Both the position numbers and the translations under genes were made by a program. The notes beneath the pieces were generated by a model that made no database searches, had not been told where the DNA came from, and worked only from the letters and a program-made list of their open reading frames with translations. Below are positions 40,672 to 49,233 of a stretch of DNA of 64,000 nucleotides, piece by piece. This DNA comes from Streptomyces venezuelae (GTDB lineage: Bacteria; Actinomycetota; Actinomycetes; Streptomycetales; Streptomycetaceae), in assembly GCF_008642295.1 (NCBI RefSeq), contig NZ_CP029190.1, positions 1,798,001 through 1,862,000 of the forward strand. Direction: 5' to 3'. Each line of letters begins with the position of its first letter. Position 1 is the first letter of the stretch.

Positions 40672-41666
40672 AGGGCGTGAGCGACATCGATCAGAGAGAC
40701 GGCATACGCGACGTCGTCATCATCGGCTCCGGCCCCGCCGGATACACCGCCGCCCTCTACACGGCCCGCGCCCAGCTCAAGCCGCTGTTGTTCGGCAGCT
40801 CGATCTTCGTCGGCGGCTCCCTGACCACGACGACCGAAGTCGAGAACTTCCCCGGCTTCCCCACCGGCATCGACGGCCCCGACCTCATGGACAACATGAG
40901 AGCCCAGGCCGAACGTTTCGGCGCCGAGATGATCGACGACGACATCGTCGAAGTCGACCTCACCGGCGACATCAAGCTCCTCACCGACTCCGTCGGCACC
41001 GTCCACCGCGCGAAGACGGTGATCATCGCCACCGGGTCCGGCTACCGCAAGCTCGGCCTCCCCAACGAAGACGAGCTGTCCGGCCGAGGCGTCTCCTGGT
41101 GCGCGACCTGCGACGGGTTCTTCTTCCGCGACCGGGACATCGTCGTGGTCGGCGGCGGCGACACCGCCATGGAGGAAGCCACCTTCCTCACCCGCTTCGC
41201 CCGCTCCGTCACCGTCGTCCACCGCCGCTCCGCCCTGCGAGCCTCCCAGGTGATGCAGAACCGGGCGTTCGCCGACGACAAGATCTCCTTCGCGTTCGAC
41301 AGCGAGATAGCCGAACTCAAGGAAGAGAACGGCATGCTCTCCGGCGTCGTCCTGCGCGACACCATCACCGGGAAGACCCGCGACCTCGACGCCACCGGCC
41401 TGTTCATCGCCATCGGCCACGACCCGCGCACCGAGCTCTTCACCGGCCAGGTCGACCTCGACGACGAGGGCTACATCAAGGTCGAGTCCCCCTCGACGCG
41501 CACGAACCTCTCCGGCGTCTTCGCCGCCGGCGACGTCGTCGACCACACCTACCGCCAGGCGATCACCGCCGCAGCCAGTGGCTGCCAGGCCGCCATCGAC
41601 ACCGAGCGCTACCTCGCCAGCCTCGCCCACACCGCCTCCCCGGAGTCTGAAGCGGTGAGTGTCTGA
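40668..41666 (+). CDS. arsT: Thioredoxin reductase, ArsT-like
   Basis: This 332-residue FAD/NADPH enzyme has DVVIIGSGPAGYTAALYTAR, the redox motif CATC near residue 145 and ATGLFIAIGHDPRTELF with GVFAAGDVVDHTYRQAI for FAD. It recycles thioredoxin for arsenate reduction, as ArsT does in the Streptomyces arsRBOCT operon of plasmid pHZ227. GTG 40668 overlaps the arsC stop; GTG 40677 is an alternative. Catalytically it could equally serve as a general TrxB. Confidence 0.9.
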   Translation: MKGVSDIDQRDGIRDVVIIGSGPAGYTAALYTARAQLKPLLFGSSIFVGGSLTTTTEVENFPGFPTGIDGPDLMDNMRAQAERFGAEMIDDDIVEVDLTGDIKLLTDSVGTVHRAKTVIIATGSGYRKLGLPNEDELSGRGVSWCATCDGFFFRDRDIVVVGGGDTAMEEATFLTRFARSVTVVHRRSALRASQVMQNRAFADDKISFAFDSEIAELKEENGMLSGVVLRDTITGKTRDLDATGLFIAIGHDPRTELFTGQVDLDDEGYIKVESPSTRTNLSGVFAAGDVVDHTYRQAITAAASGCQAAIDTERYLASLAHTASPESEAVSV

Positions 41667-41689
41667 CCGAGCCCTCGTCTCCGGACGTC

Positions 41690-41815
41690 CCTCGTGTAAC
41701 CCTGCGCCCGGCTACAAATGGGCCTGAACGCAGGGGAATCCGGTGCGAATCCGGACCTGTCCCGCAACCGGTGCAGCGCCCTTCACGGCGCGGAGTCCGA
41801 GGACCTGCCTCCCAG
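41690..41815 (+). ncRNA. Cobalamin riboswitch (orphan)
   Basis: The conserved B12-box core is plain: GGGGAATCCGGTGCGAATCC followed by GGACCTGTCCCGCAACCGGT (41732-41772), then GAGTCCGAGGACCTGCC (41793-41809) as the 3' closing element. The preceding CCTGCG pairs with CGCAGG to form an inner stem. Cobalamin binding normally shuts off a downstream gene, but no B12-related gene follows on this strand. The next 430 bp hold a hairpin and only a small open frame, after which genes run the other way. Confidence 0.88.
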
Positions 41816-41880
41816 GAAGTGCTGGGTGCCCTGTGCGCCATCCAGGCCCTTCCCGGCAGGGCTTCGGGACACTCCGCTCG

Positions 41881-41911
41881 AAGCCTGGCTCATGTCGAGT
41901 CAGGCTTTCTT
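41881..41911 (+). terminator. Hairpin with T-rich tail downstream of the riboswitch
   Basis: AAGCCTG pairs with CAGGCTT around a 13-base loop and is followed by TCTT. It may be the riboswitch expression platform (an intrinsic terminator) or the remnant of one. Confidence 0.6.
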
Positions 41912-42243
41912 GCGTCGACTGCCGGACCTCTCTCGCGAATGGCCGAGTCTCACGCAAACGCGCGGGACCCACGCCCCACCGCACGGCGGGTCCCACGCCA
42001 GGGAGGGCCTCCTGACCATCACGCTGGGCTGCGTTGTTGCGGCCGCGGTTTTCAAGTACACGGCGCACACGCACCAAGGGCCGTACTCTCGCTGGGACCT
42101 GGTGGGGGCCATCGGCTCCGGTGTGGGGGGTGGCAACGCTCTTGGCCTTGCCGCTCAACGCAAGTCCTGAGCAGCCCCCACGCCCGTCGGTCGCCCTGAC
42201 GTCAGCGCAACCTCGCCCGCCCGTTGAAGGGGCGCAAATCGCC
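41912..42243 (+). other. Region with a possible small membrane ORF
   Basis: The frame ending at 42170 finishes with a plausible small membrane protein (TITLGCVVAAAVFKYTAHTH, then GAIGSGVGGGNALG), but it has no good start codon or ribosome site near its beginning at about 42010. It could be what is left of the gene once controlled by the riboswitch. Beyond it nothing is visible. Confidence 0.35.
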
Positions 42244-42723
42244 CTAGGCCGGCGTCAGGTCGTTCAATGCGCCCTGAAGGGCCGCCCCTGTCACTGGTGC
42301 TACCTCAGCGACCTTACGGAGGTCTTCGCCGGTCAAGTACCGGTAGCTCTGCGGCGGGTGGAACGTGCCGGAGGCTCGCAGTGCGGCCAGCGATACCGGG
42401 TCCTCGAAGGTGATCGGTTCTTCGAGTGACAGACCGCTGGCCTGAGTCGCTCCACTCATGTACTCGTCGTACTCACGCCGACTGATCCCGGCACTCGTGC
42501 GGCTGGCCGACCAGACTTCCCGAGGGGAGGCCACCTGCACTGATGCAATCCGCGCCATGCCCACGATGGCCATCGTGGGCGCGGTCGCATAGAGGAGTAC
42601 TGGCGTTCCAGGCGGGGCTGCGACGCGCTGCCGACGGACCTCCACCGTCTTGGTCCCAGCCAGGATCGCCGTGGCAAACCGAGGGTGGACGGACAGCAGC
42701 ATCGCGCGCTCCGGATCACTCAC
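42244..42723 (-). CDS. ASCH-domain protein
   Basis: This 159-residue PUA-like protein has the ASCH signature GxKxxExR as GTKTVEVRR (residues 23-31), after LLSVHPRFATAIL, and VLLYATAPTMAIVGMARI as the core strands. ASCH proteins bind modified RNA or nucleosides, and some hydrolyse N4-acetylcytidine. The GTG start overlaps the stop of the GNAT-PIN gene by 4 bases, so the two are made together. The pairing suggests that it recognises or removes a modification made by its partner. Confidence 0.8.
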   Translation of the reverse strand: MSDPERAMLLSVHPRFATAILAGTKTVEVRRQRVAAPPGTPVLLYATAPTMAIVGMARIASVQVASPREVWSASRTSAGISRREYDEYMSGATQASGLSLEEPITFEDPVSLAALRASGTFHPPQSYRYLTGEDLRKVAEVAPVTGAALQGALNDLTPA

Positions 42724-44780
42724 GTCTTTCGGTGCCCCTCTTCGTACATGGCCTGGAACAGCGCGTTGCTGATCTTCGACAGCTGCATCGGCGGTACCCA
42801 CCGTAGCCCCAGCCCCTTGGCCAACGCGGTCACTCGTGCATGCGTCACCTGTACGGGAAAGATCTCCGTGTCCGAAAACCTCAACGCCATAGCCTTGCCC
42901 GACACATCGGCTGCGGCACGCACTTCGGCATGACCATATACGCCCAAGTGTTCGAATCGCGAGAAGAGGGTGTCAGGGTCGTCGATGACCACTTCGTCGA
43001 GGCGCGAGCAGCCGATGACCATCTTGCCCTGCTGCCCGGAAGTCCCCTCGCTGACGTACCACAGGATCCGGGCGGGAACGCTTTCTCCCCGACGTCCGGA
43101 CGAACGGTAGTAGACGTGCTCACGGCTGATGCCCAGGACGTCGTCCCGGGGAACGAGCATGGCCGGAACGTCGAAGAGCTCCGTGGACCAGCGCGGCTTG
43201 ATGGGCGCGACGAAGCAGGGCAGGGCCGTGTCGATCAGCTTGGCCGGCCACCACACCCGCTCGGCCATGCTCGCGATCCCGGGCGACACGCGATCATCCA
43301 GCCGAGGGGCCGACCGACTCATGCGCCCTGCAATCTCCGCAGCCTTCTGCGAGACGACCTCGGCAGGTCCGCAGACGTCGACAAGCAGTGCGGTGAAGCC
43401 GCTCTCATCCTCGGTGAAGCCGTCGGCGCCGGCCGCCGACATCGCTGTCGGCGACAGGAATGGATCGGTGATGCGGACTGCCTGCGCCCCTCGCTCTCGG
43501 CCGAGCCGCTTGAGCATGAACAGCAGTTGCCGTGCAAGAGTCTCCTCCAGCCGGTGCGATGCCGTGCGGAGGAACGCGACGTTCAGCGTGCGGCCGTCCA
43601 TGGCCCAGACGTAGAGCGCTACCGGATGCCCCTCTCCGTCGCGGAGCAGCTCCCTGCGCCACAGCACTCCGTCATCGACGAGACTCTTCAGCCGCTCCGC
43701 AAAGGCCGTTCCACGGTCCCCTTCGGCCTGCTCGAAGAAGGCGACTAGCTCTCCTTCGCCGCCCGGCGCAATCTCCTCGGCGGAGAAGGTAGTGCCCATG
43801 AGATCCGCTGGACGATACACCTGGGCCTGACGCAGTTCGTCCACATGCAGCGTGACCACCGCCGGGGAGACGACCTTGACCCGTGCGATGTCCCAGGCGA
43901 TGTCTGCGAGGGCCGCCAGTGCAGGATCGCGCGTCACCAGTACCTGCAGCCCGGCACACGACGTCTCGGCCACGTAGCGCAGGCGGGCGCGCTGCCGGTC
44001 ATCGAGGGGGACATCAGGCAGCTCCTTCCTCGCTGCCGCGGACAGCTCCTGCAAACGGATGGCAACGGCAGCGCTGTCGGGAGACAGGGACCTCAACTCG
44101 GCAAGTCCCGCACGCTGATGGTTGCGCGCCTCACGATCGTCGACATCACGTACGTCGTGCAGAAGCTGCGGAGTGAATGCGAGCTCGACAAGGTCCGCGA
44201 GCCATCCCGCTTCGAGAGCACGTGACTCCGCAACAGCGCGTTCCGTTCCCGTACCACGCAGCCCGGCGAACACACCGTGGTCCACGGTCACCACCAGCAG
44301 CGCATCACTCTGGGCCTCGGTGAACAGATCCTCGTGCCCCAGGTCGAGCCACCAAGTGTCCAGCGTCTCCTTGTCCTTGCCCCGCCCCAGGCTCTCTCCC
44401 CTGGGGACAAAGCCCAGCGCCGTCCACATGCCGCTGAGCCCGTAGTCGCGCCGGCACTTCGCACGGACTCCGAGCCGGTGAGCGTGGCGCGTGCGGATCG
44501 CGTGGATCAGCTCACGAGCGACACCCTTGCCTCGGTGCTCCTCTGCCACACACAAGTGCGCCAGCCGCACGTGCAGACTCCGCTTGGGCAGCCCGAAGAG
44601 CGCGTAGCCGACCACCTCCTCGCCATCCACAGCCACCAGCAGGCCGTCGTCCTCGGCGTGCTTACGGTAGGCAGGCGGCGTCAGCAGACCCAGATACTTG
44701 GTGTACCGGTCACCCAAAGCGATGATCGCGTCCAGCAGCTCCGCCTGTTCCGCAGCCACCGGCAGCACACTGATCGCCAT
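42720..44780 (-). CDS. GNAT - PIN-like - PUA-like multidomain protein
   Basis: This 686-residue protein appears to have three parts. Residues 1-130 form a GNAT acetyltransferase (VRLAHLCVAEEHRGKGVARELI). Residues 150-330 look like a PIN nuclease (DALLVVTVDHGVFAG, LTPQLLHDV-like acidic helix, then RYVAETSCAGLQVLVTRDPAL with the last Asp). Residues 545-665 are PUA/ASCH-like (SVPARILWYVSEG, MVIGCSRLDEVVID, then LGVYGHAEVRA), ending in LSKISNALFQAMYEEG. An acetyltransferase and an RNase joined to an RNA-reading domain point to an RNA-directed toxin or defence protein. It is first in a two-gene operon with the ASCH protein. Confidence 0.72.
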   Translation of the reverse strand: MAISVLPVAAEQAELLDAIIALGDRYTKYLGLLTPPAYRKHAEDDGLLVAVDGEEVVGYALFGLPKRSLHVRLAHLCVAEEHRGKGVARELIHAIRTRHAHRLGVRAKCRRDYGLSGMWTALGFVPRGESLGRGKDKETLDTWWLDLGHEDLFTEAQSDALLVVTVDHGVFAGLRGTGTERAVAESRALEAGWLADLVELAFTPQLLHDVRDVDDREARNHQRAGLAELRSLSPDSAAVAIRLQELSAAARKELPDVPLDDRQRARLRYVAETSCAGLQVLVTRDPALAALADIAWDIARVKVVSPAVVTLHVDELRQAQVYRPADLMGTTFSAEEIAPGGEGELVAFFEQAEGDRGTAFAERLKSLVDDGVLWRRELLRDGEGHPVALYVWAMDGRTLNVAFLRTASHRLEETLARQLLFMLKRLGRERGAQAVRITDPFLSPTAMSAAGADGFTEDESGFTALLVDVCGPAEVVSQKAAEIAGRMSRSAPRLDDRVSPGIASMAERVWWPAKLIDTALPCFVAPIKPRWSTELFDVPAMLVPRDDVLGISREHVYYRSSGRRGESVPARILWYVSEGTSGQQGKMVIGCSRLDEVVIDDPDTLFSRFEHLGVYGHAEVRAAADVSGKAMALRFSDTEIFPVQVTHARVTALAKGLGLRWVPPMQLSKISNALFQAMYEEGHRKT

Positions 44781-45138
44781 GTTCCCCCTCCGGTTCCCTC
44801 AACCGATCAACACCCCAGGACGGCATACTGCCCAACAGGGCACGTACTGAGCCACCAGTTGACGAAAACCGGCTAACTGGCGCGAACTCGCCTGGTCTTG
44901 CCCTGCTCGGGCAGGCTGACTGGAGCTTTTCCCAGCGGCAACCTGACCAGCACCTGTGGCTCCCTTTGCCGGCCGCAGCCATGACCCTCTTCGAAGCAGC
45001 GCTCCCATCCCCGCGCTTCACGGCAACCACCCCGGGACAGCACCATCGGCGGTCACGTATGGACAGGTTCAGCAAGCCGGTTGACCAACACCGCGCTTCC
45101 TCTCCAGCCGCGTGACCGCCATTCCTACGCTGGCAGCC
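44781..45138. other. Divergent intergenic region
   Basis: About 358 bp lie between the GNAT-PIN operon and the zinc-finger gene. TTGACG (44861) and TTGACC (45081) could be -35 elements, and GC content dips around 44810-44880. No gene is visible. Confidence 0.4.
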
Positions 45139-45666
45139 ATGCGCGAAGTCGAGTACCGGAGCAGCGGGGTTCCGCTGGAGGCATACGAACTCACCCGCGA
45201 AGACCATCGCCGCCAGAAGCGGAGTGAAGAGATCAGCGAGTCGGTTCGGCTTCAGGTCGAGGAGGACATCGCAAAATGCCAGGCAGACCCGGCGAGGGCG
45301 GAGCGTCGCCGCCAGGCGTTCGAAAACGTCGCGAAGCTGATGCAGTTGTTCAAGGAGGCCGACCACGAGATCATGCGGTGGCGTGTCCGGCTTCACTGTG
45401 GCCACATCATGGAGATGGAGGCGCATTACACGTACGCCGACCCGCTCTCCGCGGGGTCGTACGGCAGGCGATGCTCCGAGTGCGGGAGCGATCGGCAAAC
45501 TGTCGTGGCCTTCGAGCCCCTCGGACTGCGCGGCAAGCCACCGGAGGCAACAAAACCCCTGCCTCCGCCACTGCCCGCGAAGAAGCCGACACGAGCCGAC
45601 CTCGAGCAACGCGTGAAGAGCCTGGAGAAAGAGAACGAGCGCCTGCGCGCGAAACTCAGTGACTGA
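45139..45666 (+). CDS. Hypothetical protein with Cys zinc site and C-terminal coiled coil
   Basis: I do not recognise this 175-residue protein. The middle holds HCGHIMEMEAHY and RRCSECGSDRQ, a likely zinc-binding treble of cysteines and histidines. Residues 15-85 are charged and helical, a Pro/Lys-rich linker follows, and the last 30 residues form a heptad coiled coil (LEQRVKSLEKENERLRAKL). It may be a nucleic-acid-binding accessory protein. ATG 45139 is preferred over GTG 45112, though neither has a good ribosome site. Confidence 0.6.
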   Translation: MREVEYRSSGVPLEAYELTREDHRRQKRSEEISESVRLQVEEDIAKCQADPARAERRRQAFENVAKLMQLFKEADHEIMRWRVRLHCGHIMEMEAHYTYADPLSAGSYGRRCSECGSDRQTVVAFEPLGLRGKPPEATKPLPPPLPAKKPTRADLEQRVKSLEKENERLRAKLSD

Positions 45667-45886
45667 AGTCCGGACCCAAGCGCCTGGCTTCCTCGCGCGC
45701 AGCTCATGGAGCCGAACCGACGGTGACAGCAAAGAACTCCGCCCGCACTGGCAACGAGTCTCGCCGACGCAGAGGCAACCATGAGGTATCGCTCATTCGA
45801 GCGAATTGCTTCGAATCGCCAGTCACCGGCCAACGGAACTGACAGCATGCCGCCGTCATAGATCACTTCGAGTCGAAGGCGGCCCC

Positions 45887-47293
45887 TTGGAACGGCAGGT
45901 CAATGAGCGGCAGCTTTCGGTACTGCAGTGGGTGGGCGCCGGGTGCCCTGCCGGCGTATGGGAAACCAGCGCCTACAAGACCACCTGCCAGGCACTGCAG
46001 AACCGGGGGTTGGTCACGGTCTCCAGGAAGGGCGGCCAGTGGAGCGTCACCCTGACGAGCGCCGGCCAGCATTACCTGGCGCACGGCTCATACCCTCCCC
46101 ACGAGTCTCGCCCACGGAAGACCCAGGCAGCCCCTCCGCAACCCCCGCCAATCCAAGCGCAGGAAATTCCTACCCCCGCTCGATTGCCACGTCCTTCCAC
46201 ACAGCCTCGCATGACGTTCTCGGAACAGCTGCTGCAAGAGCTCGCGGAGGCGGGCGGCCGGATCGTCAAGAACGGCAGCGGTCTGGAGTTGGAGAAGTGG
46301 CCCTCTCGCGTCGCCGCGGCGCGCAGATCCCGAAGGATCCCGGAGACGAAGGAGCTGTACGGGGGCTGGTGCCGTGGCGGGTACGAGATCAAGCTCGTCG
46401 ACGTCCCCGCCTGGCGCCTCGTGGCCCTCGAACCCGTCCCTGTCCCCTCGCGGCTCACGCGGCCGCACAGCGTAGTCCGGGCCATGCAGAACGACCCCCA
46501 GCCGCTGGGCCTCACCAAGCCGGTCCAAGGACGCGCCCTCAGACTTATCCAGGCGCTTATCACCGCGACCGAGAACGCAGGACACTCAAGTGCGGCAGGG
46601 CAGACCAGCTCCGCTCCCCCGCCCCATCGCCGCCGCAGGGCGTCTCCCCACTTCACCATCACCGCACAGGGCCAGACCGTGGAGTTCCTCGTCCTCCAGG
46701 AGCAGGACCGGACTGAGCACGTCGCCACCGAGAAGGAACTCGCCGAGGCCAAGAAGAACTCCTGGATCAGGATCCCCCGCTTCGACCACACCCCGTCCGA
46801 ACGCCTCCGCTTCGTCCTCAACGGCGGCCAGCCACACCGGGCGAGCGAATGGTCCGACGCCCCTGGCCGCTCACTCGAAGACCAGCTCGCCGAGATCGCG
46901 CAGGAGGTCACCCTTCGCGGCGAAGCCGCCGAACGCAAACGTCTCGACGAGATCGAGGCGGCCCGCCAGAAGCGCATCCGCTGGGAAGCCGCAATGGAGG
47001 AAGCACGTGTCCAGTACGCCGAGGCGTATCGCGTCAGGCACTTCGAAGCACAGGAAACGGCATGGCGCCATGCCATCCGACTGACGGAGTACGTGAGCGC
47101 CGTACGCACCCGGGTCGAGACCATGCCCCCGGGTCAGGCCAGGAGAGAAGCCGAAACGTGGATCGACTGGGCGGCAGCACGCGTGGAGCGCCTCGACCCG
47201 CTGAACACACCGCCCCGGCTGCCCGACATCCCCGAACCGCGAGCCGACGATCTCAGGCCCTTTCTCGGGCACTGGAGCCCATACGGCCCCTGA
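45887..47293 (+). CDS. Winged-helix protein of an unnamed paralogous family
   Basis: This 468-residue protein begins with a winged-helix-like module (NERQLSVLQWVGAG, ALQNRGLVTVSRKGG, TLTSAGQHYLAHG), then a Pro-rich linker. A central alpha/beta region follows, then a long charged helix (VTLRGEAAERKRLDEIEAAR) and a conserved end (DWAAARVERLDPL, then DLRPFLGHWSPYGP). The frameshifted gene at 49301-50487 has the same order and ending (WARAYTRSLDPL, KPYLKGWSHRGP), so the two are paralogues. TTG 45887 is chosen because AAGG lies upstream and the module starts there. Function unknown. Confidence 0.65.
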   Translation: MERQVNERQLSVLQWVGAGCPAGVWETSAYKTTCQALQNRGLVTVSRKGGQWSVTLTSAGQHYLAHGSYPPHESRPRKTQAAPPQPPPIQAQEIPTPARLPRPSTQPRMTFSEQLLQELAEAGGRIVKNGSGLELEKWPSRVAAARRSRRIPETKELYGGWCRGGYEIKLVDVPAWRLVALEPVPVPSRLTRPHSVVRAMQNDPQPLGLTKPVQGRALRLIQALITATENAGHSSAAGQTSSAPPPHRRRRASPHFTITAQGQTVEFLVLQEQDRTEHVATEKELAEAKKNSWIRIPRFDHTPSERLRFVLNGGQPHRASEWSDAPGRSLEDQLAEIAQEVTLRGEAAERKRLDEIEAARQKRIRWEAAMEEARVQYAEAYRVRHFEAQETAWRHAIRLTEYVSAVRTRVETMPPGQARREAETWIDWAAARVERLDPLNTPPRLPDIPEPRADDLRPFLGHWSPYGP

Positions 47294-48150
47294 CTCAGCA
47301 TGGGCCTGACCCCCACCTAGCCTCACGGAACGTCACTACCGAGAAGCGGATGGGGCAAGGGCCGCCAACAGCTCAGCAACCCGAGCCCCGGCCACCTCAA
47401 GGTGTCTAACACCAGACAGCTGAGGGCTCCACTCGGTGGTCGCCAAGGCTGCATGACGACCCATCAGAATCCGCGCCATCCGTGCGTCAAACGTGCGTCA
47501 CGTGCGTCGAATATGCGTCAAGATATCGCACCTAACGCACGTAACGCCCATAATGCACACTCGGAGAAACGCCAGGTCAGCGGGCCTTTTCGGCGGGCTC
47601 AAGGATCGCGACGCACTCGACATGATGGGTCATCGGAAAAAGATCTAGCAAAAACAGGTGGAAGAAAACCGCAGGTCAGCGGTCCGTATGGCGCAAATCG
47701 AACAGGTCGCTAGTGTGCGTTACGTGCAGAGTGTGCGGGATGTGCAGCGCGTTGACGCTTCCTGCCTGTGTCCGGGCGGGCGAACAGAGCCCAGCGAGGG
47801 CCGACCGGATGACGCCCGGCGTCGTCCCTCCAGCACCCGCGCGTTCAGGAAGCCGGTGAGGAGGGAACGGCCTCCCGAGAGGTCCGGGGATCGGTCCCGA
47901 CGCAACCGAGGCTCCGGCGCCTGCCGACTCGGCGCACCCCCTCCCCCCTGGACCGAGCCGCCCCGCCCCGCCCGTCCAGCAACAGCCGGGATCTTGTTCG
48001 CCAGGACTTTCATGGAGGCAGTCCTCCCAGGCCAGGCGACTCGGAACACGAAGGCGACCGGCCACGCGCCGTGCCTCGGCAGGCTCCCGGGAGCGCCGCC
48101 ATCGCAGGCATGTGTACCGCGGAGCCCCGGTTTCGGGCATGCTGATGAGC
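47294..48150. other. Long non-coding stretch containing the TGCGT repeats
   Basis: Apart from the repeat cluster no gene is supported over about 850 bp. The part from 47610 to 47710 is locally AT-rich, and 47790-48110 is GC-rich with no family resemblance on either strand. The stretch could be an origin-like or regulatory region of a former mobile element. Confidence 0.45.
47483..47722. repeat. Cluster of TGCGTCA/TAACGCA short repeats
   Basis: TGCGTCA or TGCGTCG occurs at 47483, 47494, 47503 and 47514 (steps of 11, 9 and 11 bases). TAACGCA at 47533 and TAACGCC at 47542 are near-complements, and TGCGTTA recurs at 47716. AGGTCAGCGG also occurs twice (47573 and 47671). Helically phased short repeats in an AT-richer gene-free stretch look like iterons, a partition site or a cooperative repressor operator. 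Confidence 0.6.
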
Positions 48151-48477
48151 ATGAGCAGCAGGTACGCACAGCTCCGGCCCTATACCCTGCCGGACTCGCT
48201 CGGGGATCTGAGCGGGCCGGTGGACGGCCTTGTGGTCCTGCCCCGGCACCTGGACTGGGGCCCGCACTACGAGTACGACCTGGCCGATGACGCCGACGTG
48301 CTGCTGATGTACGAGCGGGTGATCCGCGAGGCGCAGACGTCCGAGGACCTGCACGCCCACCTCCATGCGGACGTGCTGCGCAGCCACTGGCGGGCCCTGT
48401 TCCTGCCCGGCCCGGCGAGGGCCGCCTGGGAATCCCGCTTCCCTGAGCTCGCCAGTACACCGGCGGCGGCCGCGTAG
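48151..48477 (+). CDS. Hypothetical partner of the AbiEii-type gene
   Basis: This 108-residue acidic protein (YTLPDSLGDLSGPVDGLVVL, LDWGPHYEYDLADDADVLL, LHAHLHADVLRSHWRALFLP) is of no family I can name. Its TAG overlaps the GTG of the nucleotidyltransferase gene, so it is first in a two-gene operon and occupies the place of an antitoxin. It lacks the winged helix of classical AbiEi. Start could also be 48139 or 48145. Confidence 0.6.
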   Translation: MSSRYAQLRPYTLPDSLGDLSGPVDGLVVLPRHLDWGPHYEYDLADDADVLLMYERVIREAQTSEDLHAHLHADVLRSHWRALFLPGPARAAWESRFPELASTPAAAA

Positions 48478-49233
48478 TGGAAGACCTGCATCATCGCCTC
48501 ATCCGCATCGGCCTGGAAGCGCTCGCTGAGGACTTCGGCTACCGTCTGGCCGGCGGATACGCCGTCCAGGCCATCGTCTCGTCAGCCGCGTCAGTGACGA
48601 CGTCGACCTCTTTACCCCGATCGGACGCGCCGAGGGGGAGCTGCCGCAGGCGATCGCACGTCTCACTGCGGCGTACCGGACGGCCGGGTACCTGGTCCAG
48701 GTGACCCAGCAGGCACAGGTGTATGCCCGCCTTCACGTCACGGATCCCGACTCCGGCGCGCAGTCCAGGTGGAACTGGTCGGTGACCTGCTGCACCACCC
48801 GCCGGTCGAATCGGACCTCGGCTCCGTCCTCCACCTCGACGACCTCGCTGCGGCCAAAACCGGAGCTCTCTTCGGCCGCGCCGAAGTCCGGGATGCCATC
48901 GACGTCAGCGCGCTGCTGAAGGCTGGCTACACCCGTGCCCGGCTGCTCGAACTCGCCGCACAGAACGAGGCCGAACCCAGTCTTGACGAGTACGCGTCCG
49001 CCCTCGCCCGCGTCCAGCACCACACCGACAGACAGTTCGCCGCATACGGCCTCGACGCCCCGTCCGCGGCCGCCATCCGCCAGGAGTTCGCCGCCTGGCA
49101 CCGCGAACTCAGCGACCGAATCCGAGCCGAGGCCGCGAGAAACCTCGAATCGCAAGCTGACTCGTCCTCTACCCAACTGGACAAGCAAGCCGAGAGCCCG
49201 CCCGGCCCCACCTCCGAGTCCCGGATCAAATAA
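48477..49233 (+). pseudogene. AbiEii/AbiGii-type nucleotidyltransferase broken by two frameshifts
   Basis: Read across three frames, the product is a nucleotidyltransferase of the AbiEii toxin type: DFGYRLAGGYAVQA, then SRVSDDVDLFTPIGRAEG with the catalytic DxD, then VELVGDLLHHPP, DLAAAKTGALFGRAEVRD and DYASALARV-like helical end. One base is missing near 48574 (GGCCATCG, expected a longer C run) and one near 48745 (GGCGCGCA). Both are deletions in C/G tracts. The gene is either recently inactivated or wrongly sequenced. AbiEii enzymes transfer nucleotides to tRNA and act in abortive infection. Confidence 0.75.

Noticed and set aside
41731..41775. tRNA gene, suggested by a GGTGCGAATCC-like T-loop
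   Set aside because: No acceptor stem or anticodon arm can be drawn; the surrounding sequence is the cobalamin riboswitch core.
47483..47548. CRISPR array
   Set aside because: The repeated unit is only 7-8 bases with 2-4-base spacing, far too short for CRISPR repeats and spacers, and no cas gene is present.
47402..47713. Small open frame across the TGCGT repeats
   Set aside because: Its repeated residues come from the DNA repeats and there is no ribosome site or family; treated as non-coding.
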